Of a stretch of DNA of 64,000 bases, positions 26,703 through 37,171 are shown one piece after another (within the stretch, counting starts at the first letter, position 1; each line of letters starts with the position of its first letter). The DNA comes from Treponema peruense (GTDB lineage: Bacteria; Spirochaetota; Spirochaetia; Treponematales; Treponemataceae): positions 806,001 to 870,000 of the forward strand of contig NZ_CP064936.1 in NCBI RefSeq assembly GCF_016117655.1, read 5' to 3'. Below the pieces are notes generated by a model. The model saw only the letters and a program-made list of their open reading frames with translations, was not told the DNA's origin and searched no databases. Both the position numbers and the translations under genes were made by a program.

Positions 26703-28880
26703 ATGTTTTTTATTATCGTAAATATAGTTTTGTGTGCGGTTATGGTTGCCACTTCGTTTTCGATAGACCGTCACGGAAGAGTCAGCAACAATAATAATTC
26801 GCTTGTAAATATTATTTTGGTTCTTGCATCTCTTTTTGCCCTTATGGCATGTGATGTTGCTCTGTGTCTGTGGGGACCAAAGCAACTTTCACTTCTGTTG
26901 GGAAGATTTACGTATGTGGTTATGGGCTGGTTCTGCGTTTCTGTATGCAATTACATGATGGTTTTCCCGAACTACAATAAGAGCAGACTTCTTTCATTTA
27001 CAAGATGGGTTTTCTATCTGCTTGCAGTTTATATAATCTTTTTTGCTCCGGGCGGATTTAAGAATATAGGCATAACACCCGTAGGCGCATTTTACATTGA
27101 GTCTGACTATATTTTCAAAACCGGAACATTCTCATCTTTGTTCCGTTTAAGATGGCTTGATTTGTATAAGATTTTTTATGTATTTGTAATTCCTGGCTTT
27201 ACAATGCTTATGATTCTTGTGCGTTCTGAAAATGCAAAGAATAAACTTACGCGCCAAGATCTGGTTATGAATGCGTCTGGAATTATATGCATGTGGGCGC
27301 TGCAGCTTTTTATAAATTATTCAGAGACATTTCAGTTTATGGCCCCGGCACTTTATGTTGCAGGCTTTATGCCACTTGTTCTGATGCTTATTCATACAAG
27401 CCGCAATGAAGAAATCTGGGATGCAAAAACAGCAGTCCGCGGAATAATGCGCTTTGTTCTAAGGTATCTTATTCCGTCTGCTGTCTGCGGATTTGCATTT
27501 TACATAATCTGGCGCACGGTAAAAAATAATACTCTTCTTGAGTACGGCCTTTATTTTGCTGTTGTTTTCATGGTTTTTGCCCTCTGGATTTTCCTCAGAA
27601 AAACTTTCCACAACAAGGACTTTTTGAGAGACAACCGCTATGCTGCAAACTTTGAAAATGAAATTACTTCCATAGACTTTGACAAGGAACCTGTTGAAAT
27701 TACAAACAGGGTATTCGAGATTTTCAAAAAGAATGTAGATACAACTTCAATGCGCATTCTTCTTGATTCCGGAAACGGATACCTTGATACAATTTATGCT
27801 TCTGACAACGAAAAGATTTCTGTTTCGGTAGATTCCATGACTTTTGATACTCTTCTTAATCTTCATCATCAGATTGTGTTCAGGGAATATGCCGAACGCA
27901 ACACGACAGTTTCGGGAATAAGGGCTTCACTTCTTGAACTACTGGACAAAACCAATTCTGATGCATTTATTCTTCTTAATGAAGGACGCCAGATTTTAGG
28001 TCTTATTTTACTTGGAAAGAAGGCAAGTGGAAACGTCTATTCTGAATATGATTATACAACCTTCAACAAATTCTACTCAAATCTTTTTGTTATCGGATAT
28101 TATGTAAAAAACATCATGAATGAAGCGGTTGTCGGTACAGTTAACCGCGAAATCAGAATGTCGGGACAGATAATCACTTCAATCCAGGAAAACATGGATC
28201 TTATCAAAAATCCAAAAATTGATGTTGGTTACATAATGGTTCCTGCGCATAACATTGGTGGTGAATTCGTAGATATGATCCGCCTTACCGACACAAGACA
28301 TATTTTTATCATAGGTGCCCTGAGCGGAAAAGGTATTGCGGCTTCCATGAACATGGTTATTCTTAAGTCAATTATCAGAACCTTCCTTGCTGAGACTACG
28401 GACTTCAAGCTTCTTGTAGAAAAAGTCAATTCGTTTATCAGGGAAAGTCTTCCGAAGGGAACGTTCTTTTCGGGAACATTCGGTCTTCTTGACTTTAACA
28501 CAGACACTCTTTACTACATCAACTGCGGAAGCCCTGCCTTGTTCCTTTACACGCGTGCTTACAATAACGTAATTGAAATTCAGGGTGAGGGAAGAATCCT
28601 TGGTTTTGCAAAAGACATAGGACATCTTGTAAAAGTAAAGAAAGTCAAGCTTGCACAGGGTGATATTGTTATGGCCTGTACAGACGGAATAATTGAAACC
28701 CGTTCTCTTCGCGGTGAAGTTTACGGCAAGTCCAGGGCACAGTCAGGACTTATGGAAAATTCAGGTTACCCAGCTTCAAAGATGGCCCAGTTCTCTTATG
28801 ATTCTTTGGTTGAATTTACATCAAAGGAGCTTGAAGACGATATTACAGTTCTTATATTGAAATATCTTGGAGGAAAATAA
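26703..28880 (+). CDS. Multi-helix sensor PP2C (SpoIIE-type) phosphatase
   Basis: At 725 residues it starts with about eight or nine hydrophobic helices (1-300). A GAF-like middle region (about 320-470) follows, and then a SpoIIE domain (about 490-720). Domain motifs include GGEFVDMI, IIGALSGKGIAASMNMVI and MACTDGIIETR. In the first, the usual GDY motif has become GEF, so one metal ligand position differs from the first phosphatase (GDYYTV). Activity may therefore be altered. The binding site GAGAGG precedes the ATG. The stop codon overlaps the start of the STAS gene by one base. Confidence 0.82.
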   Translation: MFFIIVNIVLCAVMVATSFSIDRHGRVSNNNNSLVNIILVLASLFALMACDVALCLWGPKQLSLLLGRFTYVVMGWFCVSVCNYMMVFPNYNKSRLLSFTRWVFYLLAVYIIFFAPGGFKNIGITPVGAFYIESDYIFKTGTFSSLFRLRWLDLYKIFYVFVIPGFTMLMILVRSENAKNKLTRQDLVMNASGIICMWALQLFINYSETFQFMAPALYVAGFMPLVLMLIHTSRNEEIWDAKTAVRGIMRFVLRYLIPSAVCGFAFYIIWRTVKNNTLLEYGLYFAVVFMVFALWIFLRKTFHNKDFLRDNRYAANFENEITSIDFDKEPVEITNRVFEIFKKNVDTTSMRILLDSGNGYLDTIYASDNEKISVSVDSMTFDTLLNLHHQIVFREYAERNTTVSGIRASLLELLDKTNSDAFILLNEGRQILGLILLGKKASGNVYSEYDYTTFNKFYSNLFVIGYYVKNIMNEAVVGTVNREIRMSGQIITSIQENMDLIKNPKIDVGYIMVPAHNIGGEFVDMIRLTDTRHIFIIGALSGKGIAASMNMVILKSIIRTFLAETTDFKLLVEKVNSFIRESLPKGTFFSGTFGLLDFNTDTLYYINCGSPALFLYTRAYNNVIEIQGEGRILGFAKDIGHLVKVKKVKLAQGDIVMACTDGIIETRSLRGEVYGKSRAQSGLMENSGYPASKMAQFSYDSLVEFTSKELEDDITVLILKYLGGK

Positions 28881-29215
28881 TGGATCAGTTGACAATTCGT
28901 GAAAAAGTCGGTGCAAATTATATTCTTCTTGAACTTTCAGGCGCGGTAAATGCATATACAATAAGTGAATTTCAGGAAAAAGTTTATTCTTACATCCCTG
29001 ATTCAAATGTCGTTATTGATATGGCACAGGTTATCCAGCTTGATTCTTCGGGAATTGGTGTTGTAATTGCAGGGCACAATGACGGCGAGAAGTTCGGAAC
29101 AAAACTTTTTATAATGAACCCGTCTGACGCGGCACGGCACTCCCTTGAACGGACAGGATTTCTGGATACATTCAATATAATCCATTCTGTAACGGAGGTT
29201 GCAGATGCTTCGTAA
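28880..29215 (+). CDS. STAS-domain anti-sigma factor antagonist
   Basis: This is a small cytoplasmic protein of 111 residues, one STAS domain. The phosphorylatable Ser lies in VIQLDSSGIGVVIAGH near residue 55. In SpoIIAA/RsbV relatives its dephosphorylated form binds the anti-sigma kinase and frees a sigma factor. The start overlaps the phosphatase stop (TAATG) with GGAGG upstream. The last 11 bases overlap the vanY-like gene. It is the expected target of the two phosphatases. Confidence 0.88.
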   Translation: MDQLTIREKVGANYILLELSGAVNAYTISEFQEKVYSYIPDSNVVIDMAQVIQLDSSGIGVVIAGHNDGEKFGTKLFIMNPSDAARHSLERTGFLDTFNIIHSVTEVADAS

Positions 29216-30035
29216 AAGTGTTGTTTTTGCAGTATTTGTTCCGATTGTATTGATGGCCTGTACAAAACCGGCAAAGGCAGACGCTTCATTACAAAAGGCG
29301 CAGAGCGGTACAGAAGCGGCTGTTTCACCTGAATTAAGAAAACTGGACACTGTTCTTTCTGTTATGTCTGAACGTGCAAAAGAGGCTGTTACAATCAGCA
29401 GCAAAAAAGAATTTCTTTCTGACCTTGAAGCCGTACTCACTGCAGAAAAAAAATACCGCAGTGATGATTTGCCGCTGTACACACTTATAGACAAGAAAAA
29501 TCCTGTTTCAGCGGACTATGTTCCCAAAGATCTTGTTCCGCTTGTAAAAAATGATTTGTTCAGCATAAACAGAAATGATCTTTCACTCAGACCCGATGCG
29601 TACGAGGCGTTAAAAGAACTTTCTGCAGCAGCTCTTTCTGACGGAATAAAAATTCTTGTAAGTTCAACATACCGTTCCTATAAATATCAGGAAAATCTAT
29701 TCAATTACTGGGTTTCTGTAGACGGGCTTGAAGAGGCTGAACGTGAAAGTTCGCGTCCTGGAACAAGCCAGCATCAGCTTGGTTCTGTAATAGATTTTGG
29801 TTCGATAACCGATGACTTTGCAGAAACAAAAATGGGGCAGTGGATTTATGCAAATGCTTCTGATTACGGATGGTCACTTTCTTTTCCGAAAGGCTACGAA
29901 GACGTAACAGGATACCGCTGGGAATGCTGGCACTTCCGCTTTATAGGAAAAGAAGCCTGCGCTTTCCAGAAAAAATATTTTTCCAATATACAGCAGTTTA
30001 TGCTTGAATTTATAGATATCTGGAAATCGAGCTGA
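29205..30035 (+). CDS. VanY-like D,D-carboxypeptidase lipoprotein
   Basis: The signal peptide ends in a lipobox LMAC (Cys near 19), so the protein is probably a lipoprotein. A VanY/peptidase M15B domain occupies about 120-270. It has the zinc motif SQHQLGSVIDF (SxHxxGxxxD) and ECWHFRFIG with the third ligand His. It would trim the terminal D-Ala of peptidoglycan stem peptides. The ATG at 29205 follows GGAGG; an upstream TTG lies too close to the binding site. Overlap with the STAS gene suggests coupled translation. The link to signalling is positional only. Confidence 0.85.
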   Translation: MLRKSVVFAVFVPIVLMACTKPAKADASLQKAQSGTEAAVSPELRKLDTVLSVMSERAKEAVTISSKKEFLSDLEAVLTAEKKYRSDDLPLYTLIDKKNPVSADYVPKDLVPLVKNDLFSINRNDLSLRPDAYEALKELSAAALSDGIKILVSSTYRSYKYQENLFNYWVSVDGLEEAERESSRPGTSQHQLGSVIDFGSITDDFAETKMGQWIYANASDYGWSLSFPKGYEDVTGYRWECWHFRFIGKEACAFQKKYFSNIQQFMLEFIDIWKSS

Positions 30036-30051
30036 AATAGAAATAAAATGT

Positions 30052-30098
30052 AAAAATAAAGGGGCTGTCTCGTACTTTTGAGACAGCCCCTCTTTATT
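30052..30098. terminator. Bidirectional terminator between vanY-like gene and leuS
   Basis: GGGGCTGTCTC and GAGACAGCCCC form a perfect 11-bp stem with an eight-base loop. Matching A-rich and T-rich flanks serve both convergent genes. Confidence 0.85.
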
Positions 30099-32771
30099 TT
30101 ATTTTGCAACTATATTTACAAGTTTGTCAGGAACAACAACGGTTTTTATTATTGTCTTTCCTTCAAGGAATTTTTTTGCACCGGCAGTTTCAAGAGCCAT
30201 TTCTTTGAGTGTGTCTCCTGCTGTTCCGGCTGCAGCTTCGAACTTGTCGCGGAGTTTTCCGTTTATCATGACAACAATCTGCTTGCTGTCTTCTTTGCAG
30301 AAGTCTTCGCTGAATTCAGGCCACTTTTCGTAGGTAAGGGTTTCTGTGTGTCCCAGTTTCTGCCAGAGTTCTTCTCCCAAATGCGGAGCGTAGCATGCCA
30401 GCATCTTTACAAATCCTTCCCACATTGCACGCGGCAGACGGTCAATCTTTGAACACTCATTGATGAAAATCATCATCTGGCTTATGGCCGTGTTGAAGTT
30501 AAGTGACGAAGTGTCGTCGGTAACTTTTTTTACGGTTTTGGCATAGGTTTTTCTGAGTGAAACAAGAGCCTTGTCTTCGAGTTTTGCTGTTATGTCAATG
30601 TCTTCCACCGGCTTTTCGCTTATGGACCAGATTTTGTCAAGGAAGCGGTTAACGCCTATAAGTCCCTGTGTGTTCCACGGCTTTGATACGGTAAGCGGAC
30701 CCATGAACATTTCATACATTCTTACAGAGTCTGCCCCGTAAGTTTTGATCATTTCGTCGGGGTTAACGACATTTTTGAGAGACTTGCTCATCTTTGCAAC
30801 AACGCGCTCAAGTTTCTCATGATCATCCTTTGCTTCGTAGATTCCGCTTCCCGGAGCTGTCTCTTCTACCTGATCAACAGGAACTAGTGATTTGTTTGCC
30901 CTCTGGAATGCAAACGATGTAATCATTCCCTGGTTTACAAGTCTGTGGAACGGTTCTTTTGTGCTTACAACACCAAGATCGTAAAGTACCTTGTGCCAGA
31001 ATCTTGCGTAAAGAAGGTGAAGAACTGCGTGTTCAGCTCCTCCGACATAAAGATCAACAGGCATCCAGTATTTTTCTTTTTCAGAAGATACGAATTCACT
31101 GTTGTTTTTTGGGTCAATGTACCTTAAGTAGTACCAGCAGCTTCCTGCCCACTGAGGCATGGTGTTTGTTTCGCGTCTTGCACTTCCACCGCATTTGGGG
31201 CATTTGCAGTTAACCCAGTTGTCAATTCCGGCAAGAGGGCTTTCTCCTGTTCCTGTCGGCTGGTAGGTTTTTACATTCGGAAGTTCAAGAGGAAGCTCTT
31301 TTTCGTCAAGGGGAACTGTTCCGCATTTGGGGCAGTGAACAAGAGGAATGGGTTCTCCCCAGTATCTTTGTCTGCTGAATACCCAGTCGCGGAGTTTGTA
31401 GTTTACGGCTTTTTTTCCTATTCCCTTTTCGCTTATCCACGAAATCATTCCGGGAATTGTCTCTTTTGTAGGAAGTCCCGTGAACTGTTCAGAGTTGATT
31501 GCGTATCCGTCTTTTGCAGAAGTGCATTCCGCAGCAACATCAAATACTTCGGGGTGGGCCGCTGCAAGTTTTTTGTATTCTTCCGGATTTTTTGCCGCAT
31601 TTCTGAGAAGTTCTGCTCCTTTTGCCTCGTCACCGCCGGCGAGTGAAGCAACTTCTTCTTTTGTTGCAACAACTTTTATTATGGGAAGATCAAATTTCTT
31701 TGCAAAGTCCCAGTCGCGCTCATCGTGTGCAGGAACAGCCATGATTGCTCCCGTACCGTAGCTTGTAAGAACGTAGTCAGAAATCCATATAGGAATGAGT
31801 TTTCCGTTAAGGGGATTAATTCCGTAACTTCCTGTGAAAACACCGGTCTTTGTTTTTGCAAGGTCGGTGCGTTCAAGGTCGCTCTTTTTTGCAGATGCTT
31901 CTACATAAGCCTTTATTTCTGCTTTTTTGTCTTCTGTTGCAAGTTTGTCTACAAGTTTGTGTTCCGGAGCTATGACCATGTAGGTTGCACCAAACAAAGT
32001 GTCTGCGCGTGTTGTGTAAACAGTAAGATTTTCAGAAGTCGGTTTTCCGTCAGTTCCGGCAACTGCAAAATTTACTTCGGCACCTTCTGAACGGCCAATC
32101 CAGTTTTTCTGCATGAGTTTTACGCTTTCGGGCCAGTCAAGTTCATCAAGATCTTCAATGAGGCGGTCTGCATAAGCCGTTATTTTAAGAATCCACTGAC
32201 GGATTGTTTTGTGTGTAACTGTAGCACCGCAGCGTTCGCATTTTCCTTCTTTAACTTCTTCATTTGCAAGACCTGTTTTGCAGCTTGGACACCAGTTGAT
32301 CGGTGTTTCTGCTTCGTAGGCAAGTCCTTTTTTGTAAAGCTGCAGGAAAATCCACTGTGTCCACTTGTAGTAGTCCGGGGTGCAGGTAAGAATGCAGCGG
32401 TCCCAGTCGTAGCTGAATCCGAGGGCCTTAATCTGCTGTGTAAAGTGTTCGATATTTTTGAGCGTGGTTGCAGCAGGATGTGTTCCTGTTTTGATAGCAT
32501 AGTTTTCTGCAGGAAGACCGAATGCATCGTATCCCATTGGGTGAAGAACATTGTATCCGTTCATGCGCAGGTAGCGGCAGTAAATGTCTGTTGCCGTATA
32601 TCCTTCGGGATGTCCTACATGAAGACCCGCTCCGCTTGGGTAAGGAAACATGTCAAGAATGTATCTGCGTTTTGACTTGGGTACACCGGGTTTTTCTTCT
32701 GCACGGAAAGTCTTGTGTTCGTCCCAGTATTTCTGCCATTTTGGCTCAATAGTATTGAATGGGTATGCCAT
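30099..32771 (-). CDS. leuS: Leucyl-tRNA synthetase
   Basis: LeuS charges tRNA-Leu. The 890-residue protein has the class I HIGH-type motif HVGH near residue 51 and KMSKS as MSKSLKN near 660. The CP1 editing domain lies in between, with [14 protein letters not shown], and a zinc-finger-like [13 protein letters not shown] segment is present. The ATG at 32771 ([19 protein letters not shown]) follows AGAGG; longer in-frame sequence upstream is rejected. No T-box leader is seen. A tRNA-Leu gene is in the same window at 45214. Confidence 0.96.
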   Translation of the reverse strand: MAYPFNTIEPKWQKYWDEHKTFRAEEKPGVPKSKRRYILDMFPYPSGAGLHVGHPEGYTATDIYCRYLRMNGYNVLHPMGYDAFGLPAENYAIKTGTHPAATTLKNIEHFTQQIKALGFSYDWDRCILTCTPDYYKWTQWIFLQLYKKGLAYEAETPINWCPSCKTGLANEEVKEGKCERCGATVTHKTIRQWILKITAYADRLIEDLDELDWPESVKLMQKNWIGRSEGAEVNFAVAGTDGKPTSENLTVYTTRADTLFGATYMVIAPEHKLVDKLATEDKKAEIKAYVEASAKKSDLERTDLAKTKTGVFTGSYGINPLNGKLIPIWISDYVLTSYGTGAIMAVPAHDERDWDFAKKFDLPIIKVVATKEEVASLAGGDEAKGAELLRNAAKNPEEYKKLAAAHPEVFDVAAECTSAKDGYAINSEQFTGLPTKETIPGMISWISEKGIGKKAVNYKLRDWVFSRQRYWGEPIPLVHCPKCGTVPLDEKELPLELPNVKTYQPTGTGESPLAGIDNWVNCKCPKCGGSARRETNTMPQWAGSCWYYLRYIDPKNNSEFVSSEKEKYWMPVDLYVGGAEHAVLHLLYARFWHKVLYDLGVVSTKEPFHRLVNQGMITSFAFQRANKSLVPVDQVEETAPGSGIYEAKDDHEKLERVVAKMSKSLKNVVNPDEMIKTYGADSVRMYEMFMGPLTVSKPWNTQGLIGVNRFLDKIWSISEKPVEDIDITAKLEDKALVSLRKTYAKTVKKVTDDTSSLNFNTAISQMMIFINECSKIDRLPRAMWEGFVKMLACYAPHLGEELWQKLGHTETLTYEKWPEFSEDFCKEDSKQIVVMINGKLRDKFEAAAGTAGDTLKEMALETAGAKKFLEGKTIIKTVVVPDKLVNIVAK

Positions 32772-32805
32772 CTCTAAACCTCTTGATTCGATTTTAAACG
32801 CGGTA

Positions 32806-32814
32806 ATTATATCA
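32806..32814 (-). promoter_or_regulatory. Extended -10 promoter of leuS
   Basis: On the minus strand TGATATAAT is a perfect extended -10 element. The leader to the ATG is about 27 bases and includes the binding site. The divergent promoter of the sulfhydrylase gene, somewhere in 32860-32930, is not clear. Confidence 0.5.
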
Positions 32815-32960
32815 CTTTTACAATATTTATAGAAGACTTTGTACTTTTTGATGCATTTTTCATTGTCTAAACCGGCATTAAAAACTGTCTCCATATTAAC
32901 ACGGAATAAAAAATATACTATTATTGTTCAATTAACGATTACAAGAAAAGCGGGGAAAAT

Positions 32961-34235
32961 ATGGAAAAAGAGACAAAATGTATTCATGCAGGCTATGAAC
33001 CAAAAAACGGAGAACCAAGAATGATTCCCATTATTCAGAGTACAACATTCAAGTACGATACCAGCGAAGATATGGGAAAACTCTTCGATCTCGAAGCAAG
33101 CGGATACTTTTACTCAAGATTGCAGAATCCTACAACAGATATGGTTGCGGCAAAAATTGCTGCCCTTGAAGGCGGAACCGCAGCTCTTCTTACGTCTTCC
33201 GGTCAGGCTGCAAACTTTTTTTCTGTATTCAATATAGCCGGCTCTGGTGATCATGTCATTGCTTCTTCTGCAATTTACGGCGGAACATTCAATCTGTTCA
33301 ACGTTACAATGAGAAAAATGGGACTTGACTTTACGTTCCTGGACCCTGACTGTTCCGAAGAAGAACTGAATGCCGCATTCAGGCCAAATACAAAAGCCGT
33401 GTTCGGTGAGTCAATCGCAAATCCTTCCCTTAAAGTTTTTGATTTTGAAGTCTGGGCAAAGGCAGCTCACAGCCACGGGGTTCCGCTTATTGTGGACAAT
33501 ACTTTCGCAACTCCGATAAACTGCCGGCCTTTCGAGTGGGGTGCAGACATTGTAACCCATTCCACGACAAAATACATGGACGGGCATGACGCTACAGTAG
33601 GCGGCGCGGTTGTAGATTCGGGCAAATTTGACTGGATGGAACATAAAGAAAAATTCCCGGGTTTGTGTACCCCTGACGAATCCTACCACGGAATAGTCTA
33701 TGCACAGAAGTTCGGAAACGCCGGTGCCTACATTACAAAAGCAACTGTTCAGCTTATGAGGGATCTTGGTTCTGTTCAGGCACCTGTCAACGCATATATG
33801 CTGAATCTTGGGCTTGAATCTCTGGCCGTACGCATGGAAAGACACTGTTCCAACGCTCTTGCCGTAGCAGAATTCCTTGAACAGAATGAAAATGTTGCTT
33901 GGGTGAATTATCCGGGACTTGCTGACAACCAGTACTATCGGCGTGCACAAAAATATATGAACGGCGGAACCTGCGGTGTCGTTTCGTTCGGTGTAAAAGG
34001 CGGCCGTCCTGCTGCAGAAAAATTCATGAAAAATCTTCATCTTGCAATGATAGCAACACACGTTGCCGACGCCAGAACATGCGTGCTTCATCCTGCTTCT
34101 TCCACACACAGGCAGATGACAGACGAAGAACTTGCGGCCGGCGGTGTTCCTGCAGATCTTGTAAGGCTTTCTGTAGGAATAGAAAATGTGTCTGACATAA
34201 TCGCCGACCTTAAGCAGGCTTTGTCTTCACTGTAG
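32961..34235 (+). CDS. O-acetylhomoserine sulfhydrylase (PLP, Cys/Met metabolism family)
   Basis: This is a PLP enzyme of 424 residues that would make homocysteine from O-acetylhomoserine and sulfide. The PLP Lys lies in THSTTKYMDGHDA near 204. The FGESIANPSLKVFD and PVNAYMLNLGLESLAVRMERH segments are characteristic of the MetY/O-acetylhomoserine aminocarboxypropyltransferase branch rather than of MetB/MetC. Start motif TKCIHAGYEP is typical. GGGG precedes the ATG. Methionine gamma-lyase is a possible alternative assignment. Confidence 0.87.
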   Translation: MEKETKCIHAGYEPKNGEPRMIPIIQSTTFKYDTSEDMGKLFDLEASGYFYSRLQNPTTDMVAAKIAALEGGTAALLTSSGQAANFFSVFNIAGSGDHVIASSAIYGGTFNLFNVTMRKMGLDFTFLDPDCSEEELNAAFRPNTKAVFGESIANPSLKVFDFEVWAKAAHSHGVPLIVDNTFATPINCRPFEWGADIVTHSTTKYMDGHDATVGGAVVDSGKFDWMEHKEKFPGLCTPDESYHGIVYAQKFGNAGAYITKATVQLMRDLGSVQAPVNAYMLNLGLESLAVRMERHCSNALAVAEFLEQNENVAWVNYPGLADNQYYRRAQKYMNGGTCGVVSFGVKGGRPAAEKFMKNLHLAMIATHVADARTCVLHPASSTHRQMTDEELAAGGVPADLVRLSVGIENVSDIIADLKQALSSL

Positions 34236-34304
34236 TGGCAAGGTGGGGTAAAAAAAACTACTAGAACATGATTTTAAAATATATTACAATAAAAAATCAA
34301 AGTT

Positions 34305-34332
34305 GGCTTTAAAAATTGCAATTTTTAAAGCC
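34305..34332. promoter_or_regulatory. 28-bp perfect palindrome upstream of valS
   Basis: Each arm is 14 bases (GGCTTTAAAAATTG and its exact complement) with no spacer. It lies 28 bases upstream of the valS start and shortly downstream of a TACAAT sequence that could be a -10 box. No T-run follows, so a simple terminator is unlikely. It may be an operator or a cruciform/RNA hairpin. Confidence 0.6.
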
Positions 34333-34360
34333 TCACATCAGTAAAATACCGAGGTCGTGA

Positions 34361-37120
34361 ATGAAAGCCATTGAACTGGAAAAAGCATATAATCCTAAGG
34401 ATTTTGAAGATAGAATTTATAACGAATGGGTAGAAAAGGGCTGCTTCAAGCCTTCTTCTGACAGCCGTTCACCGCTGCACGAATGTTATTTGAATAAAAC
34501 TTCCGGCGGAAAAACTGTTTCAAAATACACGGTTGTAATTCCCCCGCCGAATGTTACCGGTGTTCTTCACATGGGACACGGACTCAACAATACCCTTCAG
34601 GATATAGTTGTACGCTATCACAGAATGCTCGGTGACAATACGCTCTGGCTTCCCGGAACAGACCATGCCGGAATTGCTACACAGAATGTTGTTGAACGCC
34701 AGCTCAAAAAGGAAGGAACTTCAAGACAGGCTCTGGGCCGTGAAAAATTCCTTGACAGAACATGGGCAGTTACCCACGAGCACCATGACACAATCGTAAA
34801 GCAGCAACGCAAACTTGGAAACAGCGTTGACTGGGACCGTGAAAGATTCACGTTTGACGAAGGATTTTCAAAGGCAGTAAGAAACGTTTTTGTTACGCTT
34901 TACGAACGCGGCCTTATTTACAAGGGACATTATCTTGTTAACTGGTGCCCCCGCTGCGGAACAGCACTTGCAGATGATGAAGTTGACCACACAGACACAG
35001 ACGGTTTTATGTACCACATCTGGTATGAATATGCCGACGGACCTGCTGCTGACGGTTCAACAAAAATAGAAATAGCCACGACCCGTCCTGAAACACTTCT
35101 GGGAGACAGCGCCGTTGCCGTAAACCCCGAAGACGAACGATACAAGGCAATCGTAGGCAAAAAACTCAAACTGCCCCTTACTGACCGTGTAATTCCAATT
35201 ATTGCAGACCAGTACGTAGACAAGGAATTCGGAACCGGTATGGTTAAAATAACTCCTGCCCACGACCCGAATGACTGGGAAGTCGGCAAGAGACACAATC
35301 TTGAAGTAATTAATATTCTTAACCCCGACGGAACTCTTAACACAGCCTGTCCTGAAAAATACCGTGGTCTCAAATGTGCCGAAGCAAGAAAAATTATAAT
35401 TGAAGACCTTAAGGAACTGGGGCTGTACAAAGGCGAAGAAAAGATTAAGCACTCAGTAGGACACTGTTACAGATGTGCGACCGTAGTTGAACCGTACCTG
35501 AGCGACCAGTGGTTTGTAAAAATGAAGCCGCTTGCAGAAAAAGCCCTCGCTTCATGGAAAAACGGTGACTTTGTATTCTATCCTAAAAAGTGGGAAAACA
35601 CATTCCTTCACTGGATGGAAAATATACGCGACTGGTGCATAAGCCGCCAGCTCTGGTGGGGACACAGAATTCCTGTCTGGTACTGCAAAGACTGCGGCGA
35701 AACAATTGTATCGCGCGAAGACCCGGCTTCCTGTCCAAAATGCGGTGCCGGAGCAGACAGACTTGAACAGGATCCCGATGTTATGGACACCTGGTTCAGT
35801 TCGTGGCTCTGGCCTTTCGGAACACTGGGATGGCCAGAAAAAACAGAAGATCTTTCACTTATGTACCCGACAACAGCCCTTGTTACGGCTTACGATATTA
35901 TTTTCTTCTGGGTCAGCCGCATGATTATGGCCGGACTTGAGTTTACTGGAAAAGCTCCGTTCCATGACATTTATATCCACGGGCTTGTACGCGACAAACA
36001 GGGGCGCAAAATGTCAAAGTCCCTCGGCAACGGAATTGATCCGCTTGAAATTATTGACATGTATGGCGCCGATGCCCTTAAGTTTACACTCGGCTATATG
36101 TGTGCACAGGGACAGGATGTTCTTGTAGACAAAGACAGCTTCAAAATGGGAAGCCGCTTCTGCAACAAAGTATGGAATGCAAGCCGCTATATTCTTGGAA
36201 ATCTTGAAGGAAGAACCCTAGTTCCTGTACGTGACAGTGACCTTACAGAATTGGATAAATGGATTTATTCCTGTTTGGACCGTGCCGTAAGAGAAGCAAA
36301 GTCTGCCTTTGAAGGTTACCGCTACAATGAAGGTGCCTCTGCGCTGTATGAGTATTTCTGGTATGACTTCTGCGACTGGTATGTAGAAGCAACAAAACTT
36401 TCATTCCGCAACGGTGATGAAAACGAAAAGAACCGTGCAGTAAGTGTACTTCTTAACGTACTTGAGGAAAGCCTCAGACTCATGCATCCTTATCTTCCTT
36501 TTGTAACAGAAGAAATCTACGGAAAACTTCCTCTTGCAGAAATTGTTTCAAACCGAACAGCGGCCGGTAAACAGAGTATACTTGCTTCTGAAGAATACAA
36601 AGGCCTTCTTGTAGATGCCCCTTACCCGGAACCTGTCGGTGCCCGCGAAAATTCTTCCATAACTGCGCGCTTTGCTGTCCTTCAGGAACTTATACGCAAT
36701 ATACGCGGACTCAGAGCTGAATGCGGTCTTGATCCTGCAGCAAAACTTCATATTGCAGTAAATATTACAGCAGGTTCAAGTGCAGAAGTTATCCGTGAAA
36801 AAACAGACATGATAGAACTTCTTGCCGGAGTCAGTGCAATAGATTTCACTGATTCTACACCGCAAAAGTCAATCGGTTCTGTAGGAGACGGATTCGAAGC
36901 ATTTCTTCTTGTAGACGAGTCAATAAACAAGGAACAGCTTGTTGCACGCTTTAACAAGGAAATTGCTGCAGAACAGGTTTCTGTAAAGAAAAGCGAAGCA
37001 AAACTTTCAGGAAAATTCGTAGAAAACGCACCTGCAGATGTTGTTCAGGCTGAACGTGACAAACTGGAAGCTTCCCGCCGTCGTATCGAGAAACTTGTAT
37101 CCTACGTAAAAAGTCTTTAA
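34361..37120 (+). CDS. valS: Valyl-tRNA synthetase
   Basis: ValS charges tRNA-Val. At 919 residues it has PPPNVTGVLHMGHGLN (HIGH-type motif near 69) and KMSKSLGNG near 549. An editing domain with TTRPETLLGDSAVAV, the zinc-like CPRCGTALADDEV segment and a C-terminal coiled coil (about 850-915, KSEAKLSGKFVENAPADVV) are present. GAGG precedes the ATG. It is followed after 51 bases by a small HD hydrolase gene. A long palindrome lies just upstream. Confidence 0.97.
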   Translation: MKAIELEKAYNPKDFEDRIYNEWVEKGCFKPSSDSRSPLHECYLNKTSGGKTVSKYTVVIPPPNVTGVLHMGHGLNNTLQDIVVRYHRMLGDNTLWLPGTDHAGIATQNVVERQLKKEGTSRQALGREKFLDRTWAVTHEHHDTIVKQQRKLGNSVDWDRERFTFDEGFSKAVRNVFVTLYERGLIYKGHYLVNWCPRCGTALADDEVDHTDTDGFMYHIWYEYADGPAADGSTKIEIATTRPETLLGDSAVAVNPEDERYKAIVGKKLKLPLTDRVIPIIADQYVDKEFGTGMVKITPAHDPNDWEVGKRHNLEVINILNPDGTLNTACPEKYRGLKCAEARKIIIEDLKELGLYKGEEKIKHSVGHCYRCATVVEPYLSDQWFVKMKPLAEKALASWKNGDFVFYPKKWENTFLHWMENIRDWCISRQLWWGHRIPVWYCKDCGETIVSREDPASCPKCGAGADRLEQDPDVMDTWFSSWLWPFGTLGWPEKTEDLSLMYPTTALVTAYDIIFFWVSRMIMAGLEFTGKAPFHDIYIHGLVRDKQGRKMSKSLGNGIDPLEIIDMYGADALKFTLGYMCAQGQDVLVDKDSFKMGSRFCNKVWNASRYILGNLEGRTLVPVRDSDLTELDKWIYSCLDRAVREAKSAFEGYRYNEGASALYEYFWYDFCDWYVEATKLSFRNGDENEKNRAVSVLLNVLEESLRLMHPYLPFVTEEIYGKLPLAEIVSNRTAAGKQSILASEEYKGLLVDAPYPEPVGARENSSITARFAVLQELIRNIRGLRAECGLDPAAKLHIAVNITAGSSAEVIREKTDMIELLAGVSAIDFTDSTPQKSIGSVGDGFEAFLLVDESINKEQLVARFNKEIAAEQVSVKKSEAKLSGKFVENAPADVVQAERDKLEASRRRIEKLVSYVKSL

Positions 37121-37171
37121 ATCCAGTTTACTGGATTTTTAGAGATGCCCTTTAGTTTTTTGGAAGTGCTT

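Noticed and set aside
32772-34360. T-box leaders for leuS or valS
   Set aside because: Leaders are too short and lack a specifier loop or the conserved T-box sequence; the valS palindrome has no T-run.
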